A stretch of 64,000 bases of DNA from JANWXD01 sp037446115 (GCA_037446115.1 JBBIJF010000012.1:57978-121977), one strand, 5' to 3'; shown: positions 16,431 to 25,311, counted from the stretch's first letter. The notes: generated by a model from the letters alone, not told the origin. Translations and numbers: made by a program.

Positions 16431-18062
16431 TCATGATTCAGCCTCCGTCAGCCAGGTTTGCAGCACCTGCGCCGTGGCCGCCGGATCTTTCTTCACCATG
16501 TCGCGCAGGCGGTCCGCCAGCACGTCGGCGCGCTTGGTCGGCGCCTCCGGCAACTCCAGCGGAGGGGCCGGCGCCCGCGAAGGGCGTGCCCCTTCGGCCA
16601 ACCGTGCGGGCGATTCTCCCGGCGGCAGACTGGCCTGCGCCGTCACGGTCACGCTCGCCCGCTTCCGCCTACGCAGCAGCAACCAGAGCACGGCGACGAG
16701 CACAAGGACTCCCGCGGCGCCACCCGCAAGGTAGTACCAGGGAAGGTCCCGGAATCGCTGCTGCCAGGATGGAACGCCGGCGGGCGGCCGGGGCCGAGCC
16801 GTGGGCGGCGGCTCCCACTCCTCCGGCGGCCGCGATTCAAAAGGCAAGGACTCCACAATCAGCTGGTCTCCCCGGTCCGGCACCAGCCCGATGCTGGCCG
16901 CCACGATCTGGCGGATGGCCTGGATGCGCTCCGGCGGCAGAGGAACCAGAGCGCGCCGCCGGCTGTTGCCTTCCCCCTGCCACACCGTCACGTGATCCAG
17001 CAGCACCGCCACCGAGAGTCGCTTGATCGAACCTTGCGGCAGCTTGAGGCGGCGCACCACACGGCTGGATTGATAGCTGACGGCTTCCGTACGCCGCGAC
17101 AGCCCTCCCGCCGCCCGCGAAGGCGCGGCGGTGGGACGCGGCAGGTTCGAAGGCGTCCCGGGCACTCCCGCCGCCGCCCCCGTGCCGCTCAACTCTTCGG
17201 TCTTCTGCGATGTGACCATCACCGAGCGCGCCGGATCGAAGGTCTCTTCGCTCTGCTCGCCGCTCGAGAAATCGCACTCCGCGGATACGGCGGTGCGGAA
17301 CTTGCCCGGCCCGACCAGCGGCTCCAGCGTGGCGTTGATTTTGGCCGCCAGATCGCGCTCCAGGCTCTGGCGGTAGGCCAGCATCGCTTCGGAAACCTGC
17401 TCTTCCCCGAGGCTGGTGCGGGGCCGGTTCAGCAGCCGCCCGCGCATGTCCAGCACCGACACCGCCTCCGGCGCCAGCCCCTCCACCGCGCTGGCCACCA
17501 GATGGGTGATCGCCTGCACGCTGGCAGGCGCCAGCTCGGCGCCCGGCTTCAGTCGCACCAGCACGCTGGCCTTGGCAGGGCGCCGTGTTTCTTCAAAGAG
17601 GGAATCTTTGGGGAAGGTCAGGTGCACGCGGGCCTGCTCGACTTCCGCCAGGCACATCACCGAGCGCTCCAGCTCCCCTTCCAGGGCCCGGCGGTAGTTG
17701 ACCTGTTCGGCAAACTCCGTGACACCGAAGTTGCCGCGATCGAACAACTCAAAGCCGATCCGCCCGCTGCGCGGCAGTCCCGCCGCCGCCATGGCCAGGC
17801 GCATCTCGGCCACCTTCTCCTCGGGTACCAGAATGGCTCTGCCGTCGGCGGCGACCCGGAACGGCACCCCGGATTCCTTCAGCCGGGCCACCACGGCCCC
17901 TGCATCCTCCGCGCTCAGGTCCGCGTACAAGGGACGGAAGCCCGCCTCCTGGCGCCAGCGCACCAGACCCCACAGCCCCGCGGCCGCCACGAGCACGGCC
18001 GCCAAAATCAGCAGGCGCCGTTGCGGAGAAAGTCCCGCAATCAGTTGCGTGAATTGCGACAT
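16431..18062 (-). CDS. fliF: Flagellar MS-ring protein FliF
   Basis: The 543-residue protein has near-standard length. It shows an N-terminal membrane helix (about 14-33), the ring-building motif domains (ALEGELERSVMCLAEVEQARVHLTFP is characteristic), a Pro/Ser/Thr-rich periplasmic region, a second membrane helix (about 445-465), and a C-terminal cytoplasmic tail that binds FliG. FliF forms the basal membrane ring on which the motor and export apparatus assemble. It follows fliE by 31 bases. Confidence 0.95.
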   Translation of the reverse strand: MSQFTQLIAGLSPQRRLLILAAVLVAAAGLWGLVRWRQEAGFRPLYADLSAEDAGAVVARLKESGVPFRVAADGRAILVPEEKVAEMRLAMAAAGLPRSGRIGFELFDRGNFGVTEFAEQVNYRRALEGELERSVMCLAEVEQARVHLTFPKDSLFEETRRPAKASVLVRLKPGAELAPASVQAITHLVASAVEGLAPEAVSVLDMRGRLLNRPRTSLGEEQVSEAMLAYRQSLERDLAAKINATLEPLVGPGKFRTAVSAECDFSSGEQSEETFDPARSVMVTSQKTEELSGTGAAAGVPGTPSNLPRPTAAPSRAAGGLSRRTEAVSYQSSRVVRRLKLPQGSIKRLSVAVLLDHVTVWQGEGNSRRRALVPLPPERIQAIRQIVAASIGLVPDRGDQLIVESLPFESRPPEEWEPPPTARPRPPAGVPSWQQRFRDLPWYYLAGGAAGVLVLVAVLWLLLRRRKRASVTVTAQASLPPGESPARLAEGARPSRAPAPPLELPEAPTKRADVLADRLRDMVKKDPAATAQVLQTWLTEAES

Positions 18063-18093
18063 GGTTCAGGCCGGCAGCACATCGCCTCAACTG

Positions 18094-18396
18094 TTATATC
18101 TGCATCCGCATGATTTCCTGATAGGCCTGGACAACCTTGTTGCGCACCTCCAGAAACAGCTCAAAGGCCAGCTCGGCCCGCTCGAGCGCCAGCGCCACCG
18201 TGTGCACTTCGCCCCCTTCCCCCGCCAGGAATCGCTCGATTTCCGTGTGCGCCTGCCCGCGCAGCGCCTCCACGGCGCCCACGGCCCGCTCGAGCGCCGC
18301 GCGAAAATCCGCCTCCGCCCCCGGCGCCGTCCCCACACGGCCCGGATCCGGCGCGGCCACCTCTGCGGGCGCCCGGACAGGAAGAATGGCCGCCAC
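18094..18396 (-). CDS. fliE: Flagellar hook-basal body protein FliE
   Basis: The 100-residue protein starts at GTG 18396. The N-terminal third is Ala/Pro-rich and variable, while the C-terminal 60 residues form the helical FliE signature ending VRNKVVQAYQEIMRMQI. FliE joins the MS-ring to the FlgB rod. It follows flgC by six bases in the standard flgB-flgC-fliE order. Confidence 0.92.
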   Translation of the reverse strand: MAAILPVRAPAEVAAPDPGRVGTAPGAEADFRAALERAVGAVEALRGQAHTEIERFLAGEGGEVHTVALALERAELAFELFLEVRNKVVQAYQEIMRMQI

Positions 18397-18402
18397 CGTC
18401 CG

Positions 18403-18840
18403 TCACCTCAACAGGTCGAGCGAACGCTGGATCATGTCTTTGACGGCCGTCATCGCCGAGACGTTCGCCTGATAGCTCCGGGCGGCGTTCAACAGATCCA
18501 CCATGTCCTCGGCCGGATTCACGCGCGGGAACGCCACGTAGCCTTCCGCGTCGGCGTCCGGATGCCCGGGCAGGTAGCGCCGCTCCGGCTCCCGCTGGTC
18601 CACAACGATCTCGCCCACCTCCACGCCTTCACCCGGCCCGCCGACCAACGCCCCGAATACCGAAGCAAACGGAGACTCCGCCGGCGCGGAGACAAACACC
18701 GCGTCTTTGCGCCGGTAGGGCCCGCCCTCAGGCGTTCGCGTGGTCTCGGCATTGGCCAGGTTCTCCACCAGCAGCTCCGCCCGCGTCCGCTGCGCCGCCA
18801 GTCCCGAGGCGCTCACCGACAGGGCCGTGAACAAGCTCAT
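18403..18840 (-). CDS. flgC: Proximal rod protein FlgC
   Basis: The 145-residue rod protein has the N-terminal flg_bb_rod segment (LSVSASGLAAQRTRAELL, then NLANAETTRT) and a C-terminal helix with NPAEDMVDLLNAARSYQANV, both diagnostic of FlgC. A strong GAGGGAG ribosome-binding site precedes the ATG. It builds the proximal rod with FlgB and FliE in the periplasm after export through the flagellar secretion system. Confidence 0.95.
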   Translation of the reverse strand: MSLFTALSVSASGLAAQRTRAELLVENLANAETTRTPEGGPYRRKDAVFVSAPAESPFASVFGALVGGPGEGVEVGEIVVDQREPERRYLPGHPDADAEGYVAFPRVNPAEDMVDLLNAARSYQANVSAMTAVKDMIQRSLDLLR

Positions 18841-18858
18841 CTCCCTCTACCTCCCGCC

Positions 18859-19197
18859 TCAACTGGTGCGACCCTCGCGAATCGCCGCCCGCACCTCGCG
18901 GACCTGGCGCCGCAGCAGGGTCGAAGCCACCTGGAAACGCAAGGCGTTTTCCGCCAGCAGGCGCGCCTCCCGGTCCAGACTCACGTTGTTGCCGTCGTTT
19001 TTTACCTTGAGCCCCTCGACCTCCACGACCCGCGGCGGCACACCCCGGATCAGACTCCGAAACTCGGCGGCGAAATCCAGATCCTTGGCACGGTAGCCGG
19101 GAGTGTCCGCATTGGCGATGTTGGAGGCCACCAGCTTCTGGCGAATGCTGAGCAGATCCAGGTAGCGTTCCAGAGCCCCGGCAATACGGTCCAGCAT
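18859..19197 (-). CDS. flgB: Proximal rod protein FlgB
   Basis: The 112-residue protein carries the rod-protein N-terminal signature with VASNIANADTPGYRAKDLDF, then a GNNVSLDREARLLAENALRF segment typical of FlgB. The family is usually about 130 residues, so this copy is a little short at the C-terminus but complete in motifs. It lies 111 bases after the FliT-like gene and 18 bases before flgC. Confidence 0.93.
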   Translation of the reverse strand: MLDRIAGALERYLDLLSIRQKLVASNIANADTPGYRAKDLDFAAEFRSLIRGVPPRVVEVEGLKVKNDGNNVSLDREARLLAENALRFQVASTLLRRQVREVRAAIREGRTS

Positions 19198-19308
19198 CTC
19201 GCCGGGACCACAGCACGACCCTTGCCAGTCGTGCGCCCCGGAGCTTCATGGAGTTACAGCGAGCGGCCGCGCCAGAATGCTGGCACTGTCAGGAAGTTGG
19301 CAGGTCCC

Positions 19309-19590
19309 TCAGCCGCGCCATCGCCCGCCCGGCTCGTTTCCCAACCCCACGGCGTGGTACTGCCGCAGCAGTGCCAGCCGGCCGAGGGCCGCCGCGGCTT
19401 GTGCGCGCGCCGCCACCGCCTGCCGGTGCGCCCACTCCCAGTGGGGCCACACCTGCTCCCATACGGCTGCCGCATCCGGTTCCGCCTCGAGGCCCGCCGC
19501 CTGTTCCTCTACGATCGCGAGCGCCTCCTGCCACTGCTCCCGCTCGACGGCCCGGCGCAGCTCCGCGACCGCTTCCGCCGGGCGTCTCAT
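19309..19590 (-). CDS. Small helical protein in FliT/FlgN chaperone position
   Basis: The 93-residue protein starts at an ATG that overlaps the fliD stop as ATGA, so translation is coupled. It is Ala/Glu/Trp-rich and predicted as three helices (AVEREQWQEALAIVEEQ, VWEQVWPHWEWAHRQAV, AAALGRLALLRQYH). The size, composition and position directly after fliD fit a FliT-like cap chaperone, but sequence alone does not show membership, so the symbol is withheld. The C-terminal tail is basic and probably disordered. Confidence 0.55.
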   Translation of the reverse strand: MRRPAEAVAELRRAVEREQWQEALAIVEEQAAGLEAEPDAAAVWEQVWPHWEWAHRQAVAARAQAAAALGRLALLRQYHAVGLGNEPGGRWRG

Positions 19591-20939
19591 CGGAGCAACG
19601 TCTCCCGGGCAATTCGCATGGCTTCAAACAGCGTGTTGAAGTAGCGGACCTTCTGCTCCAGAGCGGCGATGAGGGCATCCGCCGCACTCATCTGCTCGGT
19701 GAGGCTTCGTTCGAGCGCATCAATCCGCTCCTGCTCGGCCGTGATGCGCGCCTCCCGCGCCTGAAGCGACGCCGCGATCGAAGACAGCGCACCGCTCAGC
19801 AGGCCGCCGGAACTATCGCGGATCGCCTCCAGCGCATCGGTGGCTGCTTTCAGGAACCCCCCCGTTTCGGGGCTCCCGAGGAACGCCAGCAACTCGTTCA
19901 AACGGCCGCTGGTCGCCTGTTCAAAAGCGGTCGCATCAAACGACAGCCGGCCCTGATCATCGAAGGAAAGTCCCAGGGCCGCCAGGGAATCGAGCCCGCC
20001 GGTACCGGCTGCATACCCGGCGACGTTTCGCAACGTTTCCGACAACGCCGCCACAATGCTGTTGCCGCTCAACACGCCGCCTGCCTGACCGCGATGCCGG
20101 TCGAGCTCCGCCATGGCGTCGTTATATGCGGTGACCAGTGAGGACAGCGCGTTGCTGATCGCCGCCGTGCCGCGCGACACGGTGAGCGTCGCCGTGCCTG
20201 CTTTGAGCAGCGTCACCGACAGTCCGGGCGCCACCGTGACGGAGCGCGTATCCGAGGAGATCGCCGCCGCAGGCTGGCCGTTGATGCGGTAGCTGGCCAG
20301 GGTACCGGTGGCGGTGGTGGTGAGCAGATCCTGTACGCCGTCGTTGAGCTGAATGGCGACGGCGCCCAGCTTGCCGGCGCGCAGCGACAGGCGATAATCG
20401 GGCGCAGAGGAAGAACCCAGGTTGAGGATGGTGGCGCTGAGACCGGCTCCTGCGGCGTTGATGGCCTCCGCAAGGGCCGCCAGCGTCTGCGACGACGGCG
20501 TGATCGTGTAATCCACGCCGTCCACAGTCAGCGTGAAGGACGAAGCCGTGCTGAGATTTTGCGCCGCCGGATCGGTGACGATCGCAAGCCCGTCCTGGCT
20601 GAGCGCCGTGGTGAAGGAACCCGGATCGAGCACTTCGATGGTGTAGGTCCCGGGCAGCGGCTCCCCGGAGATCGTGGCCATCACGACCGCCCCGTCGGAG
20701 TTCGACAGGCTGTAGGATCCGCCCGCGGCTCCGGCCGCCAGTGCGGCGATGGCGTTTTGCAGCCCGGCGAATTTCGAATCCAGAGACCGCAGCGCCTCCG
20801 ATTCGTCCTCCAGGCGCGTCTTGGCCTGTTGCAACTGCAGCAGCGGCAGCGAGGCGATGCTGACGCTGCGCTCGATGATCTTTTGGAAGTCCGCCGAATA
20901 GCGACTGGTTCCCGTGAAGATCGTATTGCTGGTCGCCAT
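19587..20939 (-). CDS. fliD: Flagellar filament cap protein FliD
   Basis: The 450-residue protein has the FliD N-terminal domain (early helix IIERSVSIASLPLLQLQQAK, then LDSKFAGLQNAIAAL) and the C-terminal domain with LSSLVTAYNDAMAELDR and a terminal coiled-coil-like helix. The variable central part is Ser/Thr/Gly-rich. FliD caps the filament and promotes flagellin insertion. It follows fliC by 66 bases, which contain no strong hairpin. The product is exported without a classical signal peptide, as expected. Confidence 0.93.
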   Translation of the reverse strand: MATSNTIFTGTSRYSADFQKIIERSVSIASLPLLQLQQAKTRLEDESEALRSLDSKFAGLQNAIAALAAGAAGGSYSLSNSDGAVVMATISGEPLPGTYTIEVLDPGSFTTALSQDGLAIVTDPAAQNLSTASSFTLTVDGVDYTITPSSQTLAALAEAINAAGAGLSATILNLGSSSAPDYRLSLRAGKLGAVAIQLNDGVQDLLTTTATGTLASYRINGQPAAAISSDTRSVTVAPGLSVTLLKAGTATLTVSRGTAAISNALSSLVTAYNDAMAELDRHRGQAGGVLSGNSIVAALSETLRNVAGYAAGTGGLDSLAALGLSFDDQGRLSFDATAFEQATSGRLNELLAFLGSPETGGFLKAATDALEAIRDSSGGLLSGALSSIAASLQAREARITAEQERIDALERSLTEQMSAADALIAALEQKVRYFNTLFEAMRIARETLLR

Positions 20940-21005
20940 CAGAGTTCCCTGGGGAAAACCGGGCCGCCGCCTCCTGCCGCGGCCCGGTCATTCCCTTCGC
21001 GGCGA

Positions 21006-22514
21006 TTAGGCCCGCAGCAGCGCCAGCACCGCCTGCGGCGAGGCGTTGGCCTGCGCCAGTGCGGCCAGTGAGGCCTGCTCGAGCACCTGCGCCTTGGTGA
21101 GGTTGGCGGCCTCCGCGGCGATGTCGGCGTCGCGGATGCGCGACTCGGCGGCCGAGAAGCTGGCGATCTGCGACTGGGCCAGCTGGATGGCGAACTGGAG
21201 TTTGTTCTGTCCCGTTCCCACCTTGCCCTGCACGACGCCGAGGGTCGTCACCGCCGCGTTCAACGCCGTCAGCGCCGCCAGAGCGTTGGCCGTCGAACTG
21301 GCGCCCGCCGCGGGTGCGGTTACGGTCTTGGCGCCGTTGCCGCCCGTAATCACGTCGCCGGTGGTTGCGGCCTGCGTCTGCACGATCGTGAAGGTGTTGT
21401 TGCTCTGGATGGAGAAGCCCGTTCCGGCCGCATCGTAGACCGCATAAATGCCGAGCGTGGCCGTCTGGGCGTTGATGGCGCTGATGGCCGCCGCCACCGA
21501 AGCGCCCGTGGTGGTGTCAAAGGTCACCGTCGCCGAGCCGTTGGCGTTGGTGAACACCACGATCTCGGAGCCGCTGCTGACCGCCGTAAACGAACCGGCC
21601 GCCACGTTGTAGTTGTAGTTGCCCGTATTGATGGCGGTCGAGTTCGCGGTGGCAAACGCCTGCCCGGCGCCGGCCGGAGCGTTGACCAGCACGGAGAACG
21701 CCCGCGAGCCTCCGAACTGCAACTCGCCGACATCGCTGCCCGAGCCGACCATGGAGGCGGAAATGCCGTAGCTTGCCAGCGCGTTGTTGAGCTGGTTGAG
21801 CACCTCCGTCCCGCTGATGCCGGAAGCCGAACCGGTGACGGTCACCGTCACGTCTTCGGTGCCGGAGCCGTTGTAGATGCGAAACACTACGCTTTGCGTG
21901 TCGCTGCCGTTGAGGAACGAAAGTGCCGGATTGTCCAGCCGGATCGAGTTGCCGGTCAGCGGCGTGCCGCCGCCGGAAACCGACGTGTTGGCGATGCCCA
22001 GGGCGGTTGTGTCCACACGGTTGGCCGAGCCGCTGAGATCAATGGTGACCTGGGCGTTGGCCTGCGTGCTGCCGCCGCCGATGTAGACGTTCACCACCCG
22101 GTTGTTGGCGCCCCCGTCCACCAGACCGATGTTGGCGGCCTGGCGGTTGATTTCCACCAGCAGCGCCTGGTACTCGTTGTTGAGCGTGTTGCGGTCCCCG
22201 GTGAAGGTGGTGGAAGCCGACTGGCTGGCCAGCGTCTTCAGCCGGTCCAGCAGCCTGGAGATATTGTTCAAGCCGCCGTCCACCAGCTGCAGCACGCTGA
22301 TGCCGTCATTGGCGTTGCGCACACCTTGCACCAGTTCGGCGATGTCGCTGCGGAATTTGTTGGCCACAGCCAAACCCGCGGCGTCGTCGCCGGAAGAGTT
22401 GATACGGTAGCCGGAGGTCAGTCGCTGAATCGTCCGGCTTTGGAATTCGCCGTTCACCCGGAGGTTTTCCTGGGCAATCAGCGAAGCCACGTTGGTTTGA
22501 ATGGAAATTGCCAT
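21006..22514 (-). CDS. fliC: Flagellin FliC
   Basis: The 502-residue flagellin has the conserved N-terminal D0/D1 helices (SIQTNVASLIAQENL, GYRINSSGDDAAGLAVAN, NANDGISVLQLVDGGL) and C-terminal D1/D0 helices (SAAESRIRDADIAAEAANL, AQANASPQAVLALLRA). The centre is a Ser/Thr/Gly-rich D2/D3 region with Ser and Thr sites suitable for glycosylation. An AAGGA ribosome-binding site lies nine bases before the ATG and is overlapped by a near-consensus CsrA site, so translation is likely repressed by CsrA and relieved by FliW. The upstream neighbour is a TPR-glycosyltransferase that may modify it. Confidence 0.97.
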   Translation of the reverse strand: MAISIQTNVASLIAQENLRVNGEFQSRTIQRLTSGYRINSSGDDAAGLAVANKFRSDIAELVQGVRNANDGISVLQLVDGGLNNISRLLDRLKTLASQSASTTFTGDRNTLNNEYQALLVEINRQAANIGLVDGGANNRVVNVYIGGGSTQANAQVTIDLSGSANRVDTTALGIANTSVSGGGTPLTGNSIRLDNPALSFLNGSDTQSVVFRIYNGSGTEDVTVTVTGSASGISGTEVLNQLNNALASYGISASMVGSGSDVGELQFGGSRAFSVLVNAPAGAGQAFATANSTAINTGNYNYNVAAGSFTAVSSGSEIVVFTNANGSATVTFDTTTGASVAAAISAINAQTATLGIYAVYDAAGTGFSIQSNNTFTIVQTQAATTGDVITGGNGAKTVTAPAAGASSTANALAALTALNAAVTTLGVVQGKVGTGQNKLQFAIQLAQSQIASFSAAESRIRDADIAAEAANLTKAQVLEQASLAALAQANASPQAVLALLRA

Positions 22515-22520
22515 GTCATT

Positions 22521-22532
22521 ACGTCCTTGTGC
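22521..22532 (-). promoter_or_regulatory. Candidate CsrA-binding site over the fliC ribosome-binding site
   Basis: The transcript reads GCACAAGGACGU. Against the CsrA SELEX consensus RUACARGGAUGU this matches 10 of 12 positions, including the invariant GGA core. It includes the Shine-Dalgarno AAGGA of fliC, the geometry used for CsrA repression of flagellin in Bacillus. A 7-bp hairpin lies just upstream. Confidence 0.6.
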
Positions 22533-22539
22533 CGAGAGG

Positions 22540-22558
22540 TTCCGGCTTCGTGCCGGAA
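22540..22558 (-). other. Perfect 7-bp stem-loop in the fliC leader
   Basis: The minus-strand sequence TTCCGGC-ACGAA-GCCGGAA is a perfect inverted repeat with a five-base loop. It sits between the TPR-glycosyltransferase stop (22572) and the fliC ribosome-binding site. It lacks a T-run, so it is not an ordinary terminator. It could protect the 5' end of a processed fliC mRNA or set the spacing of CsrA contacts. Confidence 0.5.
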
Positions 22559-22571
22559 ACGGCCGGGAAAT

Positions 22572-24566
22572 TCAGCCGTCACTGGCCATATCGGCGCGGC
22601 AGGCGCGGCTTTGAGCCAGCGCCTGCAGTGCGGCCGCCAGCCGGGTGACCACCGAGGCCCAGTCCCCGGCGGTTTGCTGCCGGAAAAGCCGCATGCTGGG
22701 ATACCACGGCGTGGTGTCGCCCTCCAGGCCCCAGCGCCAGTCCGGCACAAAACTGAGCAGCACCCAGACGGGAACGCCCAGCGCGCCGGCCAGATGCGCC
22801 ATAGCCGTGTCCACGCTGATCACCACGTCCAGGGCGGCAATCGCCGCCGCCGCTTCGGCGAAGCTGCCGAGTTCCGGGCCGACGTGCACCAGCCTCAGAC
22901 CGGGTGGCGGAGCCCATCCCTGACACGAGCGCGCACCGTACTGCAGACCCACAAAGCTCACCCCCGGCAGGCGTCCCAGCGGCGCCAGAACCTCCAGGTC
23001 CACGGACCGCCGCCGGTCATGCGCGTGCTCCGGGTTGCCCGACCAGACCAGTCCGACGCGCAGCCCGGAGAGCCGGCTGAATCTCTCCTGCCAGGCCGCG
23101 CGGCGCTCCCGAGGGGCGCAGAGATACGGTACCGCCGCCGGAAGCCTGTCGGGCCGCGTGCCGAGGATGCGCGGCAGACTCATCAGCGGAGCCTGCACAT
23201 CAAAGGGCGGCAGCACGCCTCCGGCCGCAACGACGCCGTCAATGCCGGCAGCTGTTTGCAGCAGCTCCAGCAACGCGCGCGGAGCCTCGACAAGCACCCG
23301 GCCGCCGCGCTCTTTGACCTGGCGCGCGAAACGCACAAAATGAATCACATCCCCCAGCCCCTGCTCGGCCCACAGCAGAATGGTGCGGCCCGAAAGCGGC
23401 GCGCCGTCCCACAGCGGCTGAGCAAACGCCCGCGGCTTCAGAAACGGCATCCTCCAGCGCCATTCGAACTCCTCGAAACCGCGCTCCCAGTCCCCGGTCC
23501 AAAGCAGCGTCAGCGCCCGGTTCCACCGCGCCCGCGCATGCTCCGGCTCAAGCCGCAAGGCCTCCTCATAGCAGGCCAGCGCCCGGGCGGGATCTTTGGC
23601 CTCCCGGTAGACGTTGCCGAGATTGTAGTGCGCGTCGGCCAGATCCGGCTTCAGAGCCACGGCCTGGCGAAAGCACCGGGCTGCCGAATCGGCCTCGCCC
23701 AGCTCCATCAGCGCCGCACCGAGATTGTTTAGAGCCTGGGGGTGTTCGGCGTTGCGGCGCAACGCCTCCTGGGCGCAGGCGACCGCCGGCCGGTACCGCT
23801 TCTGTTCGATCAGGCACATCGCCAGCTGCGCCCAGCCGTCCGGATCCTCGGGCCGGAGGCTCACGGCGCGCCGTGCGGCGCCCTCGGCCGCCTCCACGCG
23901 CCCCAGCGCGACGAGCACCACCGCCAGGGTCAGGTGAGCGTGGAAGAACTCCGGTACCAGCGCCAGGGCTTGCTGGCAGCATCGCGCCGCTTCGTCAAAC
24001 CTGTGCTGCTTTCTCCTGACGTGGGCCAAATTGAGCAGCGCCTCGGCATAGTCGGGCCTGCGCCGCAGCGCCTCGGCCAGGCACAGAGCCGCGCCCTCCA
24101 GATCACCCTTGCCGGCCAGCGCGTTGCCGAGGTTGTTGTAGGCCTCCGGTAATTCCGGGCGCAGCTCGAGGGCGCGCACCAGCCAGGCTACTGCCTCATC
24201 CCAGCGCCGGAGTCGCTGCAGCGCATTGCCGTAGTTGACCATCGCTTCGGCGTAGGCCGGCGCCAGCCGCAGGGCCTCTTCGAAGGCCAGGCAGGCCTCC
24301 TCGGCCTTGCCCCCCGCCAGCAAGGCGTTGCCCAGGTTGTTGTGGAACGCCGCCACCTGCGGGCGCTTCCGGATGGCCTCGGCAATGAGGGTTACCGCGG
24401 TTTCCACCCGGCCGCGCGAGAATTCCACCATGCCGAGCAGGTGCAGCGCGTCCGCGTTGTTCGGCTCCCGCACGAGCACGCGCCGATAGGCGGCAGCAGC
24501 CGCAGTCAGATCTCCTGCCTGCTGTCTGGCCAAGCCTTGTTGCAAGATTTCGAGCGTCGCACTCAT
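22572..24566 (-). CDS. TPR protein with C-terminal glycosyltransferase-like domain, candidate flagellin glycosyltransferase
   Basis: The 664-residue protein has about ten tandem tetratricopeptide repeats (residues 5-385; repeating ALxLxPxxAxAxxNLGNAL pattern), followed by a GT-B-like C-terminal region. The latter includes ILLWAEQGLGDVIHFVRF, then LRVGLVWSGNPEHAHDRRRS, and IAALDVVISVDTAMAHLAGALG, a donor-site block like those of GT9/GT41-related transferases. TPR-GT proteins of this architecture O-glycosylate secreted or cytosolic proteins. The gene lies three bases after csrA and 57 bases before fliC, so flagellin is the likely acceptor (inference). Confidence 0.85.
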   Translation of the reverse strand: MSATLEILQQGLARQQAGDLTAAAAAYRRVLVREPNNADALHLLGMVEFSRGRVETAVTLIAEAIRKRPQVAAFHNNLGNALLAGGKAEEACLAFEEALRLAPAYAEAMVNYGNALQRLRRWDEAVAWLVRALELRPELPEAYNNLGNALAGKGDLEGAALCLAEALRRRPDYAEALLNLAHVRRKQHRFDEAARCCQQALALVPEFFHAHLTLAVVLVALGRVEAAEGAARRAVSLRPEDPDGWAQLAMCLIEQKRYRPAVACAQEALRRNAEHPQALNNLGAALMELGEADSAARCFRQAVALKPDLADAHYNLGNVYREAKDPARALACYEEALRLEPEHARARWNRALTLLWTGDWERGFEEFEWRWRMPFLKPRAFAQPLWDGAPLSGRTILLWAEQGLGDVIHFVRFARQVKERGGRVLVEAPRALLELLQTAAGIDGVVAAGGVLPPFDVQAPLMSLPRILGTRPDRLPAAVPYLCAPRERRAAWQERFSRLSGLRVGLVWSGNPEHAHDRRRSVDLEVLAPLGRLPGVSFVGLQYGARSCQGWAPPPGLRLVHVGPELGSFAEAAAAIAALDVVISVDTAMAHLAGALGVPVWVLLSFVPDWRWGLEGDTTPWYPSMRLFRQQTAGDWASVVTRLAAALQALAQSRACRADMASDG

Positions 24567-24569
24567 CGC

Positions 24570-24824
24570 TCAGCGCCGCGAAACTTCCTCTGGAGCCGCT
24601 CGCCGCAGCCTGCCGAGCAACTCCTCCAGCCGCTCCGGGGGCACGGCCAGGGCTGCCCGGCGATTCTCCTCCAAGGCCAGTGCAATCTCCTTGCGCAGGA
24701 CCGGAATCTGCCGCGGCGCCGTGATGCCGAGCTTCACCGTGCCACCCGCAGTCTCGATTACGGTAATTTCGATCTCGTCCCCGATACGGACGGCCTGGCC
24801 GGCGCGCCTGCGGATCACGAGCAT
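24570..24824 (-). CDS. csrA: Carbon storage regulator CsrA
   Basis: The 84-residue protein begins MLVIRRRAGQAVRIGDEIEI, the family signature, and continues with VKLGITAPRQIPVLRKEI, which includes the RNA-contacting strand-1 and strand-5 residues. The C-terminal 25 residues form an Arg/Glu-rich helix longer than that of enteric CsrA; in Bacillus-type CsrA this is the surface bound by FliW. A GGAGG site precedes the ATG by seven bases. The gene overlaps fliW by ten bases, as in classic fliW-csrA pairs. Confidence 0.96.
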   Translation of the reverse strand: MLVIRRRAGQAVRIGDEIEITVIETAGGTVKLGITAPRQIPVLRKEIALALEENRRAALAVPPERLEELLGRLRRAAPEEVSRR

Positions 24825-25276
24825 TGCGCGACCTCCAGCAACGCCAAGGGATGGCGGTGGGAATAGGCCTGCTCGGCCTGCACCGCCTGCACGGCCCGCC
24901 GGTTGTGCAGATTGATCACCACCGGCGCCAGTAAATTGGCGGTGGCCGAACCCTCTTGGCCGACAAAGACGATCGCCAGACAGAGCAGATCCAGGCCCAG
25001 CCGGGGCTGCGCCTCCGGTGAAAAACCGAGCGTAGCAAGGTCTTCGGCAAGGAACACCGGCCGGTAGTCCGGATCGACGCACTGCACCGGAACAGCGAGG
25101 AAACACAGCTCCGCCGAGCTCAGGCTCTGCAGAAACACCACCGGGTGATGAGGCGGCTGCTCGATCAGAATAAAGCGTTTCTCCGAGGGGAACCCCGGCA
25201 ATCCCTCGGGAAAGTCCAATACCGCACCCTCGGAATACTCCAGCGCGCCGAAATACCGCGTCTCGCAGTAAGGCAT
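24815..25276 (-). CDS. fliW: Flagellar assembly factor FliW
   Basis: From ATG 25276 the protein has 153 residues with the FliW core: YFGALEYSEGAVLDFPEGLPGF near the N-terminus and VVINLHNRRAVQAVQ near the C-terminus, just before the end. FliW binds CsrA and flagellin in a partner switch that couples flagellin translation to secretion. An upstream in-frame ATG (25312) would add 12 residues but lies inside the duplicated leader, and its peptide is unlike the family. The region around the chosen start is duplicated 72 bases upstream, suggesting leader-based regulation. Confidence 0.93.
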   Translation of the reverse strand: MPYCETRYFGALEYSEGAVLDFPEGLPGFPSEKRFILIEQPPHHPVVFLQSLSSAELCFLAVPVQCVDPDYRPVFLAEDLATLGFSPEAQPRLGLDLLCLAIVFVGQEGSATANLLAPVVINLHNRRAVQAVQAEQAYSHRHPLALLEVAQCS

Positions 25277-25311
25277 CTCCGTGACCTGTCCCTTGCAATT
25301 TGAAAGCCGCA
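25274..25311 (-). repeat. fliW start-region repeat, copy 1 (with CsrA-like core)
   Basis: This 38-base segment covers the fliW ATG and its leader. It matches the copy at 25346-25383 at 33 of 38 positions. On the transcript it contains GCAAGGGACAG, with the A-N-G-G-A core of CsrA sites, ending about ten bases before the start codon. Occupancy by CsrA would block fliW translation. Confidence 0.6.
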
